Shown: positions 13,426-21,364, counted from the first letter of the stretch. The stretch is DNA of 27,487 nt from Nitrospirota bacterium (GCA_021790695.1 JAJYGJ010000126.1:1-27487); one strand, 5' to 3'. Notes: generated by a model not told the origin, from the sequence alone. Translations and numbers: made by a program.

Positions 13426-15735
13426 ATGGACATGTCAGACGGCAGCCCGGATAAGCGAAACGAAACGGAAAACCACGAGATAAAACCCTACGAGCCCGGA
13501 ACCCCGCCATCCAGGCAGATCAAGTTCGAGGAATTCATTCCGCCGCAGGAAACACATCTCAGGGACTACCTGGCGGTGATACTGCGGAGGAAGCGGGCTG
13601 TCATCCTGTTTTTCATCGCGGTCGTCGCCACGGTCACAGTCGCCAGTTTCACGATGAAACCCCTTTACAAGGCCACGGCCGTCGTGGAGATAGACAAGAA
13701 AAACCCGAATGTCTATGCGTTTCCGGAGGTCCAGCCGGCATTTACGGACGATCAATACTACCAGACGCAATACAAGGTGCTCAAAAGCCGGTCCCTAGCC
13801 AAAATGGTCATCGACAGCATGGGGCTTTACAACAGCCCGGTCTTCAATCCCGGCATGCGGCAAAGAGGAAGCCCCTTTCTGGCATCGGTCAAAAATTGCT
13901 TCACGTGGCTCTTTGCGTCCCGGACTAATGACGGCGGCCCTGCCGCTGGCGGCCCCGCCGCTGGCGGACAAACGGCCGGTCCGAAGCCGGTCGACGGGGA
14001 ATACCGCTATCTGATAGACAAATTGATCGGGATGCTCGATATCACGCCTGTTAAAAATTCCCAGCTCGTGGACGTCTCCTGTATCGCGCCGGACCCTGCC
14101 CTCGCCCGGCAGACGGCCAACGCCGTGGCACGGACCTATATAGCCTTCAGCATGGGCAGGCAGCTTGACGCCTCCAGGCAGGCCAAGACGCTGCTTGAGC
14201 ACCAGATAAACGCGCTCGAGACAAAGCTCAACGCCTCGGAGGCCGCGCTCAACGACTATGCCGAAAAAAACCAGATGCTCATCGTTGACGAAAAGGACGA
14301 CAAGGAAAACATCATGATCGGCCAGCTTACGGCGACATCGCAGGCGATGAACACCTCGACTACAAGCAGGATCAAGGAGCAGGCGCTCGACAGCGTCCTT
14401 CGCCGCTCCGGAGGCCAAAATCCCATGGTCCTCAACAACCCCCTCGTCCTCGGCCTGGAAAGGCAATTCAATACGCTTGACGTCAAATACAGCAACCTCT
14501 TGATGATCTACAAGCCCGATTACCCGATGATGAAGCGCCTCAAAAGCCAGATGAACGCGATCAGGAGAAGGATAAACGCGGAAAGCACGAACATCATCAG
14601 GTCCGTGGCCGCCCAGTACAACACCGACCTGACAAGGGAGCAATACCTGAGCGCGGAGATTGAAAGGGAGAAACAGGGCATCCTCGGTTACCAGAAAAAA
14701 AACATCGGCTACCTGCTGCTTAAAAGGAACGTGGACGCAAACAGGCAGATTTATGACAGCCTGCTTCAGAGATTGAAGGAGGTGAGCGTTTCGGCCACGA
14801 GGACGCAGACCAATATCCAGATACTGGACAGCGCCGATCTGCCGGGCGTCCCGTTCAGCCCCGACAAGATGAAAAACATCCTGCTTGCGTCGGTCTTCGG
14901 GCTGATAGGGGGCGTCGGGCTCGCTTTTTTCATGGAATACTTCGACAACACATTCAGGAGCACCCACGAGATAGAAAGATCCACGCGCCTGCCCGCGCTG
15001 GGAATGATACCCATGCAAAAGCTCACGGGCCCGGCGGCGGGCCCGGTCAAACGCCCGCTCATAGCCTATTCCAGGAGCCGCAGTCCCGTCGCCGAGGCAT
15101 TCCGCTCGATAGGCACTTTCATACTGCTGTCCTCTTCGGCCAAGCCTCCTAAAACGATCCTCGTGACAAGCCCCGGGGAAAAGGAGGGCAAGACGACCAT
15201 CTGCATCAACACGGCCATGGCCCTGACGGAGTCCATGACGAACGGGATCATAGTGGACGCGGACTTGCGCAGGCCCAAGCTGCATCACTCCTTCGACGCC
15301 GAAAACTCCGTGGGTCTTTCCACCTTCCTCTCGGGCAACATCGGGTTCGAGGAAGGGCTCATCAAGAAGACAAAGGTAAAGGGGCTGGACATGATCACCT
15401 CCGGGCCGATCGCCCCGAACCCCTCCGAACTGATCGTCTCCAGGCGCATGAAAGAGCTGCTGGAGGCGCTCTATGCGATGTACGACTTCGTGATCATAGA
15501 TTCGGCCCCCATCATGGGCATGCCCGACAGTGTCTACTTAAGCAGCATAGTGGACGGTTCGGTCATAGTCATAAGGGCGGGCAAGACCACCAGAAACATC
15601 CTTGCCGAGACGAAGAAGATATTCAGGAGCATTGACGCAAAGATACTGGGCGTTGTGCTGAACGGCATAAAGGAAAGCGACCTCAAGTACAATTACTATT
15701 CCAATTATTATTCATCATATTTCAAGGAAGGATAA
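13426..15735 (+). CDS. Polysaccharide co-polymerase fused to a BY-type tyrosine kinase (Wzc/GumC-like)
   Basis: 769 residues. The N-terminal Wzz-type domain has a first membrane segment at about 60-80, a long periplasmic coiled-coil region with a GNVR-like part, and a second membrane segment at about 485-505. The cytoplasmic kinase has Walker A SPGEKEGKTT (S582-T591), Walker A' IIVDADLRRP and Walker B FVIIDSAP. The C terminus carries six tyrosines in the cluster YNYYSNYYSSYF, the autophosphorylation tail. It controls chain length and export together with the outer-membrane lipoprotein upstream. GGAGG lies 8 nt before the ATG. Near residues 165-185 a 15-bp duplication gives GGPAAGGPAAGG in a loop. 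It is a single-polypeptide kinase/co-polymerase, as in E. coli Wzc. Confidence 0.94.
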   Translation: MDMSDGSPDKRNETENHEIKPYEPGTPPSRQIKFEEFIPPQETHLRDYLAVILRRKRAVILFFIAVVATVTVASFTMKPLYKATAVVEIDKKNPNVYAFPEVQPAFTDDQYYQTQYKVLKSRSLAKMVIDSMGLYNSPVFNPGMRQRGSPFLASVKNCFTWLFASRTNDGGPAAGGPAAGGQTAGPKPVDGEYRYLIDKLIGMLDITPVKNSQLVDVSCIAPDPALARQTANAVARTYIAFSMGRQLDASRQAKTLLEHQINALETKLNASEAALNDYAEKNQMLIVDEKDDKENIMIGQLTATSQAMNTSTTSRIKEQALDSVLRRSGGQNPMVLNNPLVLGLERQFNTLDVKYSNLLMIYKPDYPMMKRLKSQMNAIRRRINAESTNIIRSVAAQYNTDLTREQYLSAEIEREKQGILGYQKKNIGYLLLKRNVDANRQIYDSLLQRLKEVSVSATRTQTNIQILDSADLPGVPFSPDKMKNILLASVFGLIGGVGLAFFMEYFDNTFRSTHEIERSTRLPALGMIPMQKLTGPAAGPVKRPLIAYSRSRSPVAEAFRSIGTFILLSSSAKPPKTILVTSPGEKEGKTTICINTAMALTESMTNGIIVDADLRRPKLHHSFDAENSVGLSTFLSGNIGFEEGLIKKTKVKGLDMITSGPIAPNPSELIVSRRMKELLEALYAMYDFVIIDSAPIMGMPDSVYLSSIVDGSVIVIRAGKTTRNILAETKKIFRSIDAKILGVVLNGIKESDLKYNYYSNYYSSYFKEG
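13933..13968. repeat. 15-bp tandem repeat in the BY-kinase gene
   Basis: GGCGGCCCTGCCGCT (13933-13947) is followed by GGCGGCCCCGCCGCT (13948-13962) and the start of a third unit. It encodes GGPAA repeats in the periplasmic part of the protein. The pentapeptide form resembles the GG-x-A-T repeats of the radical SAM gene. Confidence 0.8.
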
Positions 15736-15744
15736 AGGCGGCGG

Positions 15745-16527
15745 ATGGATGAAAAAAGCGGGGGGCCGTTTCAGGAAGGGATGGAGGCAGGCGGGGGCAA
15801 AAACAGGTTCATGGCCGCCGCCCGGCTCATCCGCGGGATTTCAAGCGGCCGGCAACCGGAGGATATCTGCGAAAGCGGGGTTTATTCCTACGGGATAATC
15901 TCCGATGCCCTTGACAACCCGGAACTGGCCAGGTCCATATCCGAGGCCGCGATGGTCCCCTACGAGCTGGTCCGGCCCGCGGCCGGCAGGATAATCGAGC
16001 TTCTGCTCTGGAACGGTCAGGACAACCCCTTTACCTCGCTGGGACTTTCGCCCTTCGCCACACCGGAGCAAATCCATAGCAGATGGAAGAGGCTAATCTC
16101 GATCTATCATCCGGACAGGCGCATGGACGATCCGGCAAGCGAGGAAACAGCCAAGAAGATAAATGAGGCCTACGGCAGGGCCATCCGGATGAAATCCTCC
16201 GGCAAGGCCGGGACCGGCCCAGCAGGCCGAAGCGGCCCCGTTGCGGGCGCCGCCTTCCCCGGGGACCATGCCAGGGGTCCGGACCGGAACCGGGGGCCGC
16301 GCCAATCCGCAGGACCGAGTCGATCCGCAGGGCCGCTCCGGCCGGGGGGCGGCAACAGACGTCACTCCTCAATCCCCCTCATATTCCTGCTCGCCTCGGT
16401 GCTGCTGGCCTTTTTTTTCCTTATTCTTTTCCTCGGCGGGGAAGGCAGTCCCGGCTATACTGCTTCCGGCGGGAGACCGGCCCTTAGTGGACGCCCCTGC
16501 ACTGGTCCTCTCCGCATGCCCCTTTGA
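15745..16527 (+). CDS. J-domain (DnaJ) protein with C-terminal membrane anchor
   Basis: 260 residues. A J domain lies at about 93-150 (NPFTSLGLSPFATPEQIHSR, then WKRLISIYHPDRRMDD with the essential HPD, then KKINEAYGRAI). The first 90 residues do not match anything I recognise. A Gly/Pro/Arg-rich linker follows (about 155-210), and then a hydrophobic helix (PLIFLLASVLLAFFFLILFL, about 213-234). It probably recruits DnaK (Hsp70) to the membrane. It starts 9 bp after the BY-kinase stop, so it looks cotranscribed with the polysaccharide genes and may help assemble or regulate them; that link is inference. GGCGGCGG precedes the ATG. The linker holds an 18-bp duplication. The 3' end overlaps the convergent gene by 44 bp. 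Confidence 0.82.
   Translation: MDEKSGGPFQEGMEAGGGKNRFMAAARLIRGISSGRQPEDICESGVYSYGIISDALDNPELARSISEAAMVPYELVRPAAGRIIELLLWNGQDNPFTSLGLSPFATPEQIHSRWKRLISIYHPDRRMDDPASEETAKKINEAYGRAIRMKSSGKAGTGPAGRSGPVAGAAFPGDHARGPDRNRGPRQSAGPSRSAGPLRPGGGNRRHSSIPLIFLLASVLLAFFFLILFLGGEGSPGYTASGGRPALSGRPCTGPLRMPL
16305..16337. repeat. 18-bp-period duplication in the J-domain gene linker
   Basis: ATCCGCAGGACCG and ATCCGCAGGGCCG start at 16305 and 16323, a period of 18 bp, and encode the repeated Ser-Ala-Gly-Pro units of the linker. Confidence 0.65.
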
Positions 16528-17035
16528 GGCGGCAGGCAAGAGTATTGAACGCAAGAAGAATCCTTCGCTCCATGCGCAGCCTTTCCTCCGGGATCGACAG
16601 GGGGCGGAACTGCTCCGAAAGGGCGGCGGCCCTGTCCGGTATGGAGGCAAGCTCTTCGGAGACGAGCCGGCCCGTCTCCGTATCGAGGACCCTTGAATAA
16701 TCGGAACTGGTGACAACCGAGATGGGAATCCCCCCCGCCACGCGGCTGAAGGCAAGGGCGTGCCTCTCGATCGATTCCAGGGCGGAAAGGGCGCACTTTA
16801 TGGCTATGATCCTCCGGCCTGCGGCTTTGACGATGAAGTCCACCGAGCAGACCTCTTTTTCCCTCTCCGTGCTCACCTCGAAGGGGACGTCGACCTCTAT
16901 CTCTTCCTCCCGGTAGCCCTTCCGCCTTGTCAGGAACTCATAAACGTTCTCACGGATGAAACCTGTCAGCATGACGCCGCGGCGCTCCTCTTCCAGGAGC
17001 TTGTCCAGTACCATCTTTTCATGATCTTCGTCCAT
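16484..17035 (-). CDS. HsdR N-terminal-like (type I restriction R-subunit nuclease fold) protein
   Basis: 183 residues. The sequence EEIEVDVPFEV, followed by VCSVDFIVKAAGRRIIAIKC, fits the stand-alone HSDR_N type domain. Its D...xK arrangement (VDFIV, then AIKC) resembles a PD-(D/E)XK nuclease core, but the usual acidic residue before the lysine is not obvious (IAIKC), so activity is uncertain. Such single-domain proteins occur away from restriction systems; no methylase, specificity or helicase subunit is present here. The start has a TATAAT 6 nt upstream and no Shine-Dalgarno, predicting a leaderless transcript. It overlaps the J-domain gene tail to tail by 44 bp, and is divergent from pheA. 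Confidence 0.7.
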   Translation of the reverse strand: MDEDHEKMVLDKLLEEERRGVMLTGFIRENVYEFLTRRKGYREEEIEVDVPFEVSTEREKEVCSVDFIVKAAGRRIIAIKCALSALESIERHALAFSRVAGGIPISVVTSSDYSRVLDTETGRLVSEELASIPDRAAALSEQFRPLSIPEERLRMERRILLAFNTLACRLKGACGEDQCRGVH

Positions 17036-17041
17036 GATAAG

Positions 17042-17047
17042 ATTATA
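17042..17047 (-). promoter_or_regulatory. -10 box of a probable leaderless promoter (HsdR-N-like gene)
   Basis: The minus strand reads TATAAT-CTTATC-ATG, putting the expected start site on the first base of the start codon at 17035. A possible -35 (TTGGAA) lies 19 nt upstream. There is no ribosome binding site. Confidence 0.55.
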
Positions 17048-17110
17048 CTATCACCCCGCGTTTTTATTCCAACCCGCGGACCTTCATCCCGTATTCCCGA
17101 ATTTTCGGGG

Positions 17111-17136
17111 GTATGGGGCCTGAAGCCCCCCCATAC
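17111..17136. repeat. Perfect 8-bp inverted repeat upstream of pheA
   Basis: GTATGGGG (17111-17118) pairs with CCCCATAC (17129-17136) around a 10-nt loop. Just before it, CCCGA-ATTT-TCGGG (17096-17109) forms a second small hairpin. Both lie between divergent promoters and upstream of the predicted pheA start site, so an operator is more likely than an attenuator. Confidence 0.5.
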
Positions 17137-17196
17137 ATCGAGGCCGGGCGGCTTTAAGGCCCGCGCGCGAAATCCGGGGCGGGAATCCCGAAATCC

Positions 17197-17226
17197 TTGA
17201 AAATTTAGGGAAAAAAATATTATTCT
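17197..17226 (+). promoter_or_regulatory. Candidate promoter of the pheA operon
   Basis: TTGAAA (17197-17202), an 18-nt spacer and TATTCT (17221-17226), predicting transcription from about 17233. The pheA ATG is at 17239, so the leader would be only about 6 nt and no Shine-Dalgarno is present. An overlapping TATTAT at 17218 is an alternative -10 with 15-nt spacing. Confidence 0.45.
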
Positions 17227-17238
17227 AGACATATTCCC

Positions 17239-18324
17239 ATGGGCAAACTGGAAAAATTGAGAAAGGGCATCGACGTGATCGACGGGGAAATCCTGAAGCT
17301 CCTCAACGATCGCGCCTCGCTTGCCATGGAGATAGGCAGGGAGAAAAAGGACCGCAACGTGAACTGCTACTCGCCGGAGCGCGAGAAAGAGGTGATGGAA
17401 AACATGTTGCGGCAGAACCCGGGGCCGCTTTCCAACGAGGCGCTGAGGGTCCTTTACCGGGAGATCATGTCCGCGTCCCGTTCGCTGGAAGAGCCGCTCA
17501 AGGTGGCCTATTTCGGGCCGCTCGCCACTTTCACGCATCTGGCCGCCATAAGGCATTTCGGCTCCTCGGCGGATTTTCTGCCGGCCGAAAGCATCAAAAA
17601 CGTCTTTGCGGAGGTAGACGCCGGCAGGGCCGCCTATGGAGTGGTGCCGATAGAAAACTCGAACGAGGGGGTCGTCAATTACACGCTGGACATGTTCGTG
17701 GATTCCGACTTGAAGGTCGCGGGCGAGATAATGCTCGAGATATCCCAAAACCTCCTGTCCAGGAGCGGCCAGGCCGGCAAGGTGAAGCGCATTTACTCCT
17801 TCCTGCCCGCCACCGCCCAGTGCAAGGTATGGCTTGAGAAGAACATGCCGGCGGTCCCGGTGATAGACCCGGGCGGCAGCACCGCCAGGGCCGCCGAGAT
17901 CGCCTCCGGGGACGATGAGGCCGCCGCAATCGCAAGCGAGGCGGCCGCGGGGCTTTATAACCTCAAATTCGTCGCCAGGGGCATCGAGGACGGCAAACAC
18001 AATTTCACCCGTTTCCTCGTAATAGGCAGGGACTGCCCGAAAAAAACGGGCAGGGACAAGACATCCATCATGTTCTCGATAAAGGACCGTCCCGGGGCCC
18101 TCTTCGACATACTGTCCCCGCTCAAAAAGGCGGGCATAAACCTCACGAAGATAGAGTCCCGCCCGTCGAAGCGCAAGGCGTGGGAATATATCTTCTTCAT
18201 GGACATGAAGGGACATATGGAGGACAAGCCGCTCAAAAAGGCTATCGAGAGAATAAAGCAGGACTGCCTGTACCTGAAGATCCTGGGCTCCTATCCCATG
18301 GTGGAAGATGATAAAAGCTCCTGA
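17239..18324 (+). CDS. pheA: Chorismate mutase / prephenate dehydratase (P-protein)
   Basis: 361-residue bifunctional enzyme converting chorismate to prephenate and then phenylpyruvate. The N-terminal chorismate mutase domain is at about 1-85 (LRKGIDVIDGEILKLLNDRA). The prephenate dehydratase domain is at about 90-270 (VAYFGPLATFTHLAA, VPIENSNEGVVN, and NFTRFLVIG with the catalytic TRF). The ACT regulatory domain is at about 273-355, with GALFDILSPLKKAGINLTKI and the ESRP motif that binds phenylalanine, so feedback inhibition by Phe is expected. It heads a tightly packed operon: hisC starts inside its last 17 bp. The start lacks a ribosome binding site and lies close to the predicted transcription start. 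Confidence 0.96.
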   Translation: MGKLEKLRKGIDVIDGEILKLLNDRASLAMEIGREKKDRNVNCYSPEREKEVMENMLRQNPGPLSNEALRVLYREIMSASRSLEEPLKVAYFGPLATFTHLAAIRHFGSSADFLPAESIKNVFAEVDAGRAAYGVVPIENSNEGVVNYTLDMFVDSDLKVAGEIMLEISQNLLSRSGQAGKVKRIYSFLPATAQCKVWLEKNMPAVPVIDPGGSTARAAEIASGDDEAAAIASEAAAGLYNLKFVARGIEDGKHNFTRFLVIGRDCPKKTGRDKTSIMFSIKDRPGALFDILSPLKKAGINLTKIESRPSKRKAWEYIFFMDMKGHMEDKPLKKAIERIKQDCLYLKILGSYPMVEDDKSS

Positions 18325-19411
18325 TCACGTGCTCATGGTCAATGCCTACGTGCCGGGCAAACCCATTTCGGAACTGGAGAGGGAGCTTGGCATTAAAAAC
18401 CCGGTGAAACTCGCATCAAACGAAAACCCCATGGGCCCGTCCGCCCGCGTCCTCGATGCGATTGCGGGGGCCGGCCGGGAGGTCAACAGATACCCCGACG
18501 GAGGCGGCTATTACCTGAAACAGGCCCTCTCCCGGCGGCTTGGCGTGGGACCGGACGCGATCATCCTCGGAAACGGCTCGAACGAGCTTATCGATATCGC
18601 GGTCAGGACGTTCATGTCTGCCGGCGAGGGGGCCGTAATGGCCACACCCTCTTTTGTCGTATATTCGATGTCCGTCCGGCTTGCCGGGGGAAAGGCCGTG
18701 CAGGTCCCTTTGAGTGATTTCAGGCATAACCTGGACGCGATGCGCGATGCCGCCGGCCCGGGAACTAAAATAAAAATACTTTTCATAGCAAACCCCAATA
18801 ATCCGACGGGGACGATAAACTTCAGGGACGAATACGAACGGCTTTTTGCCGGCCTGCCGGAAGACGTCCTGGTAGTGATAGACGAGGCCTATATCGACTA
18901 CGTGGGCCATCCGGATTACCCGGACAGCATGAAATACCTGTCTGAAGGCAAAAACGTGCTTGTCCTTCGGACGTTTTCAAAGATATACGGGCTTGCCGGC
19001 CTCAGGGTCGGCTATGGCATAAGCAAACCCGAAATACTGGCCCAGATGGAGAGGGTCCGGGCGCCTTTCAACACGAACTCAATCGGCCAGGCCGCCGCAA
19101 TCGCCGCACTGGACGACGATGCCCATCTGGCCAGGTCCAGGGCCGCGAACGAGGAAGGCAGGGCTTTTCTCTACCGCGAGCTTTCGGCCCTGGGCATGGA
19201 TTACGTGAGGACCGAGGCGAATTTCATTTATATGCCGGTGGACGACTCAAAGGGGCTTTTTAATGATCTGCTGATGGCCGGGGTCATAATAAGGCCCATG
19301 GGCGACAAGGCGGTCCGCGTTACGATAGGGCTTCCGGAGGAGAACAGCAGGTTCATTGACGCACTGAAGACGGTTTTGAAAATTCAGAGCCCCGGCCGGA
19401 AGCGATTTTGA
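18308..19411 (+). CDS. hisC: Histidinol-phosphate / aromatic aminotransferase (HisC family)
   Basis: 367-residue PLP-dependent class I/II aminotransferase. Visible motifs are LASNENPMGPS, the substrate and PLP region NPNNPTGT, DEAYIDY (D192, Y195), the Schiff-base lysine K225 in RTFSKIYGLAGLRVGYG, and a C-terminal phosphate-binding VRVTIG. HisC proteins of this type often also act on phenylpyruvate and 4-hydroxyphenylpyruvate. Between pheA and aroF/tyrA it probably performs the last step to Phe and Tyr, with a possible second role in histidine synthesis. It overlaps pheA by 17 bp, with GGTGGAAG before the ATG. The last residues (PGRKRF) and the stop codon are encoded by a dispersed repeat, so the C terminus has been altered by it. 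Confidence 0.93.
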   Translation: MIKAPDHVLMVNAYVPGKPISELERELGIKNPVKLASNENPMGPSARVLDAIAGAGREVNRYPDGGGYYLKQALSRRLGVGPDAIILGNGSNELIDIAVRTFMSAGEGAVMATPSFVVYSMSVRLAGGKAVQVPLSDFRHNLDAMRDAAGPGTKIKILFIANPNNPTGTINFRDEYERLFAGLPEDVLVVIDEAYIDYVGHPDYPDSMKYLSEGKNVLVLRTFSKIYGLAGLRVGYGISKPEILAQMERVRAPFNTNSIGQAAAIAALDDDAHLARSRAANEEGRAFLYRELSALGMDYVRTEANFIYMPVDDSKGLFNDLLMAGVIIRPMGDKAVRVTIGLPEENSRFIDALKTVLKIQSPGRKRF

Positions 19412-19425
19412 GATATGTCCTAGAA
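19394..19425 (+). repeat. Dispersed repeat, copy D, forming the 3' end of hisC
   Basis: GGCCGGAAGCGATTTT, then GAGATATGTCCTAGAA. It encodes the last residues GRKRF and the TGA stop of hisC and continues into the 39-bp gap before aroF. Confidence 0.7.
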
Positions 19426-19450
19426 TAAATTTCATACCTGGAGGATGGAC

Positions 19451-20476
19451 TTGGATATAATCGTAGTCAAGCCAGAAGCGACGGATGAGGAGATCAGGCA
19501 CATAATCAAAAAACTTGAGGGACTCGGTCTTGCCGTCCAGGTTTCCAAGGGGACCGAGGTTACCGTCCTGGGGGTCATCGGCGACACCTCCAAGATAACC
19601 GAGGAGACGGACGACGCGTTCCGCGCGATACCCTGCGTCGAGAGCGTCATGCGCATACTGAAACCATACAAGCTTGCGAGCAGGGAGTTCAGGAAAACGC
19701 CCACGGTGATAAAAATCGGGGAAACGACGGTGGGCGGAAAGCGGATATGCGTCATCGCCGGGCCATGTTCCGTCGAGAACGAGACGATGATGCTTGAGAC
19801 CGCGAAACAGGTAAAGAAGGCCGGGGCCAGCTTCCTCAGGGGCGGCGCCTTCAAGCCGCGCACTTCGCCTTACTCCTTTCAGGGGCTCGGGGAGGAGGGG
19901 CTCAAATATCTTGAGGCCTCCAGGCGGAAAACGGGGCTTCCCATAGTGACCGAGCTGATGGACCCCAGGGACATTGAAGTCGTGGAGAAGTACGCGGACG
20001 TGATACAGATAGGGGCCAGGAACATGCAGAATTTCAGGCTCCTGCTGGAAGTGGGCCAGAGCAGGAAACCCGTATTGCTCAAGCGCGGGCTTTCCGCGAC
20101 CATCAAGGAATGGCTGATGTCCGCCGAATACATCATGAGCAGGGGCAACCACAATGTCATAATGTGCGAGCGTGGCATCCGGACGTTCGAGACATCCACC
20201 AGGAACACCCTTGATCTGAGCGCCGTGCCCGTGCTGAAGAAACTGACCCACCTTCCGGTGATCGTCGATCCGAGCCACGGCGTTGGGGTGCTTGAGCATA
20301 TACCCGCAATGGCCAGGGCGGCGGTGGCGGCGGGCGCGGACGGGCTCATCATAGAGGTCCACCCCAATCCGGAAGAGGCCCTCTCGGACGGCGACCAGTC
20401 GCTCCGGCCAGAGATGTTCAAAAAACTGATGAAGGAGCTAGCTCCCGTGGCCAGGGCGGTGGGCAGAGAGATTTAG
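19451..20476 (+). CDS. aroF: 3-deoxy-7-phosphoheptulonate (DAHP) synthase, type I-beta
   Basis: About 341 residues; makes DAHP from phosphoenolpyruvate and erythrose 4-phosphate, the first shikimate step. The N-terminal ferredoxin-like regulatory domain (about 1-70, VVKPEATDEEIRHIIKKLEG) binds aromatic amino acids in related enzymes. The catalytic barrel follows, with VIAGPCSVE, RGGAFKPRTSPYSFQG, QIGARNMQNF, LLKRGLSATIKEW and VDPSHGVG. I prefer TTG 19451 to ATG 19445: GGAGG ends directly at 19444, leaving no spacer for the ATG but 6 nt for the TTG, and the resulting MDIIVVKPEA aligns with family starts. It lies 39 bp after hisC and 27 bp before tyrA. Confidence 0.95.
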   Translation: MDIIVVKPEATDEEIRHIIKKLEGLGLAVQVSKGTEVTVLGVIGDTSKITEETDDAFRAIPCVESVMRILKPYKLASREFRKTPTVIKIGETTVGGKRICVIAGPCSVENETMMLETAKQVKKAGASFLRGGAFKPRTSPYSFQGLGEEGLKYLEASRRKTGLPIVTELMDPRDIEVVEKYADVIQIGARNMQNFRLLLEVGQSRKPVLLKRGLSATIKEWLMSAEYIMSRGNHNVIMCERGIRTFETSTRNTLDLSAVPVLKKLTHLPVIVDPSHGVGVLEHIPAMARAAVAAGADGLIIEVHPNPEEALSDGDQSLRPEMFKKLMKELAPVARAVGREI

Positions 20477-20503
20477 CGCGGCGCCGCCGCGCTGAAAGAC
20501 GCA

Positions 20504-21364
20504 ATGATTTTCAGGAAAACGGCAATACTCGGGGTCGGGCTCCTGGGGGGTTCGCTGGCGCTCGCCATGAGGGAAAAAGGGCTTACTGCGGAGATATCCG
20601 GTTTCGGCCGGTCCGCGGAGAACCTTGAACAAGCCAGGGCGAAGGGGATAATAGACTCCTGCCATCCCGGTGACCCGGCGGGTGCCGCGGCCGGCGCAGA
20701 CCTCGTGGTCTTCGCGACCGGCGTGAGCGCCTTCGGGCAGATCGCAAGGGCCATAAAAGGCTCGCTGAAAGCAGGTTCCATCCAGACGGACGTTGGCAGC
20801 CTCAAGGGCGGACTCGTTTATGAGCTGGAGGAGATGCTGCCCCGTTTCGTCGGATGTCATCCCATCGCGGGCGGAGAGCGGTCGGGCGTCGGGGCGGCCA
20901 CGGGGCGCCTCTTCGAGGGTTCAAAGTGCATCATCGCCAGGACAGGAAAGAGCGACCCGAAGGCTGTGGAAGCGCTGGAGGGGCTTTGGAGGGCGGTGGG
21001 CTGCCGGACCATGTTCATGGACCCTTTATTTCATGACGAGGTCTATGCCCTCGTGAGCCACCTGCCCCACCTCGTGGCCTATGCCCTCGTAAATACGGTA
21101 GGCGAGGCGGACGGCGATCTCATAGATTTTGCGGGCAAGGGGTTTCGGGATTCCACCCGCATCGCCATGAGCGCCCCGGAGATTTGGCGCGACATCTGCC
21201 GGATGAACGGAAAAAACATCCTGCGGTTCGCGGACGCCTTTAAAAAGCAACTGGAACGGCTTGAAGACCTTATAGGCGGCCCGGAGGACGCGGAGGCGCT
21301 GGAGCGGGAATTCGATTCCGCGAGGAGACTCAGGAGACGGCTTGAAAATGAAGATAACCAGTGA
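20504..21364 (+). CDS. tyrA: Prephenate dehydrogenase
   Basis: 286-residue NAD(P)-dependent enzyme oxidising prephenate to 4-hydroxyphenylpyruvate for tyrosine. The nucleotide-binding loop is ILGVGLLGGSLALAMREKG at residues 6-24. The active-site histidines are in FVGCHPIAGGERSGVGAA and in LVSHLPHLVAYAL. No ACT domain is attached, so it may lack the allosteric control seen in longer TyrA proteins. GAAAGACGC lies before the ATG. The end overlaps aroA by 17-23 bp, indicating coupled translation. Confidence 0.94.
   Translation: MIFRKTAILGVGLLGGSLALAMREKGLTAEISGFGRSAENLEQARAKGIIDSCHPGDPAGAAAGADLVVFATGVSAFGQIARAIKGSLKAGSIQTDVGSLKGGLVYELEEMLPRFVGCHPIAGGERSGVGAATGRLFEGSKCIIARTGKSDPKAVEALEGLWRAVGCRTMFMDPLFHDEVYALVSHLPHLVAYALVNTVGEADGDLIDFAGKGFRDSTRIAMSAPEIWRDICRMNGKNILRFADAFKKQLERLEDLIGGPEDAEALEREFDSARRLRRRLENEDNQ

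Noticed and set aside
13795..15288. 497-codon minus-strand open frame
   Set aside because: It lies wholly inside the BY-kinase gene. The composition is Arg/His/Val-rich without domains, as expected for an antisense frame of GC-rich coding DNA.
16966..18216. 416-codon minus-strand open frame
   Set aside because: Antisense to pheA and running into the HsdR-N-like gene in another frame; no recognisable domain.
19247..20362. 371-codon minus-strand open frame
   Set aside because: Antisense of aroF and the 3' end of hisC; no motif and no ribosome binding site.
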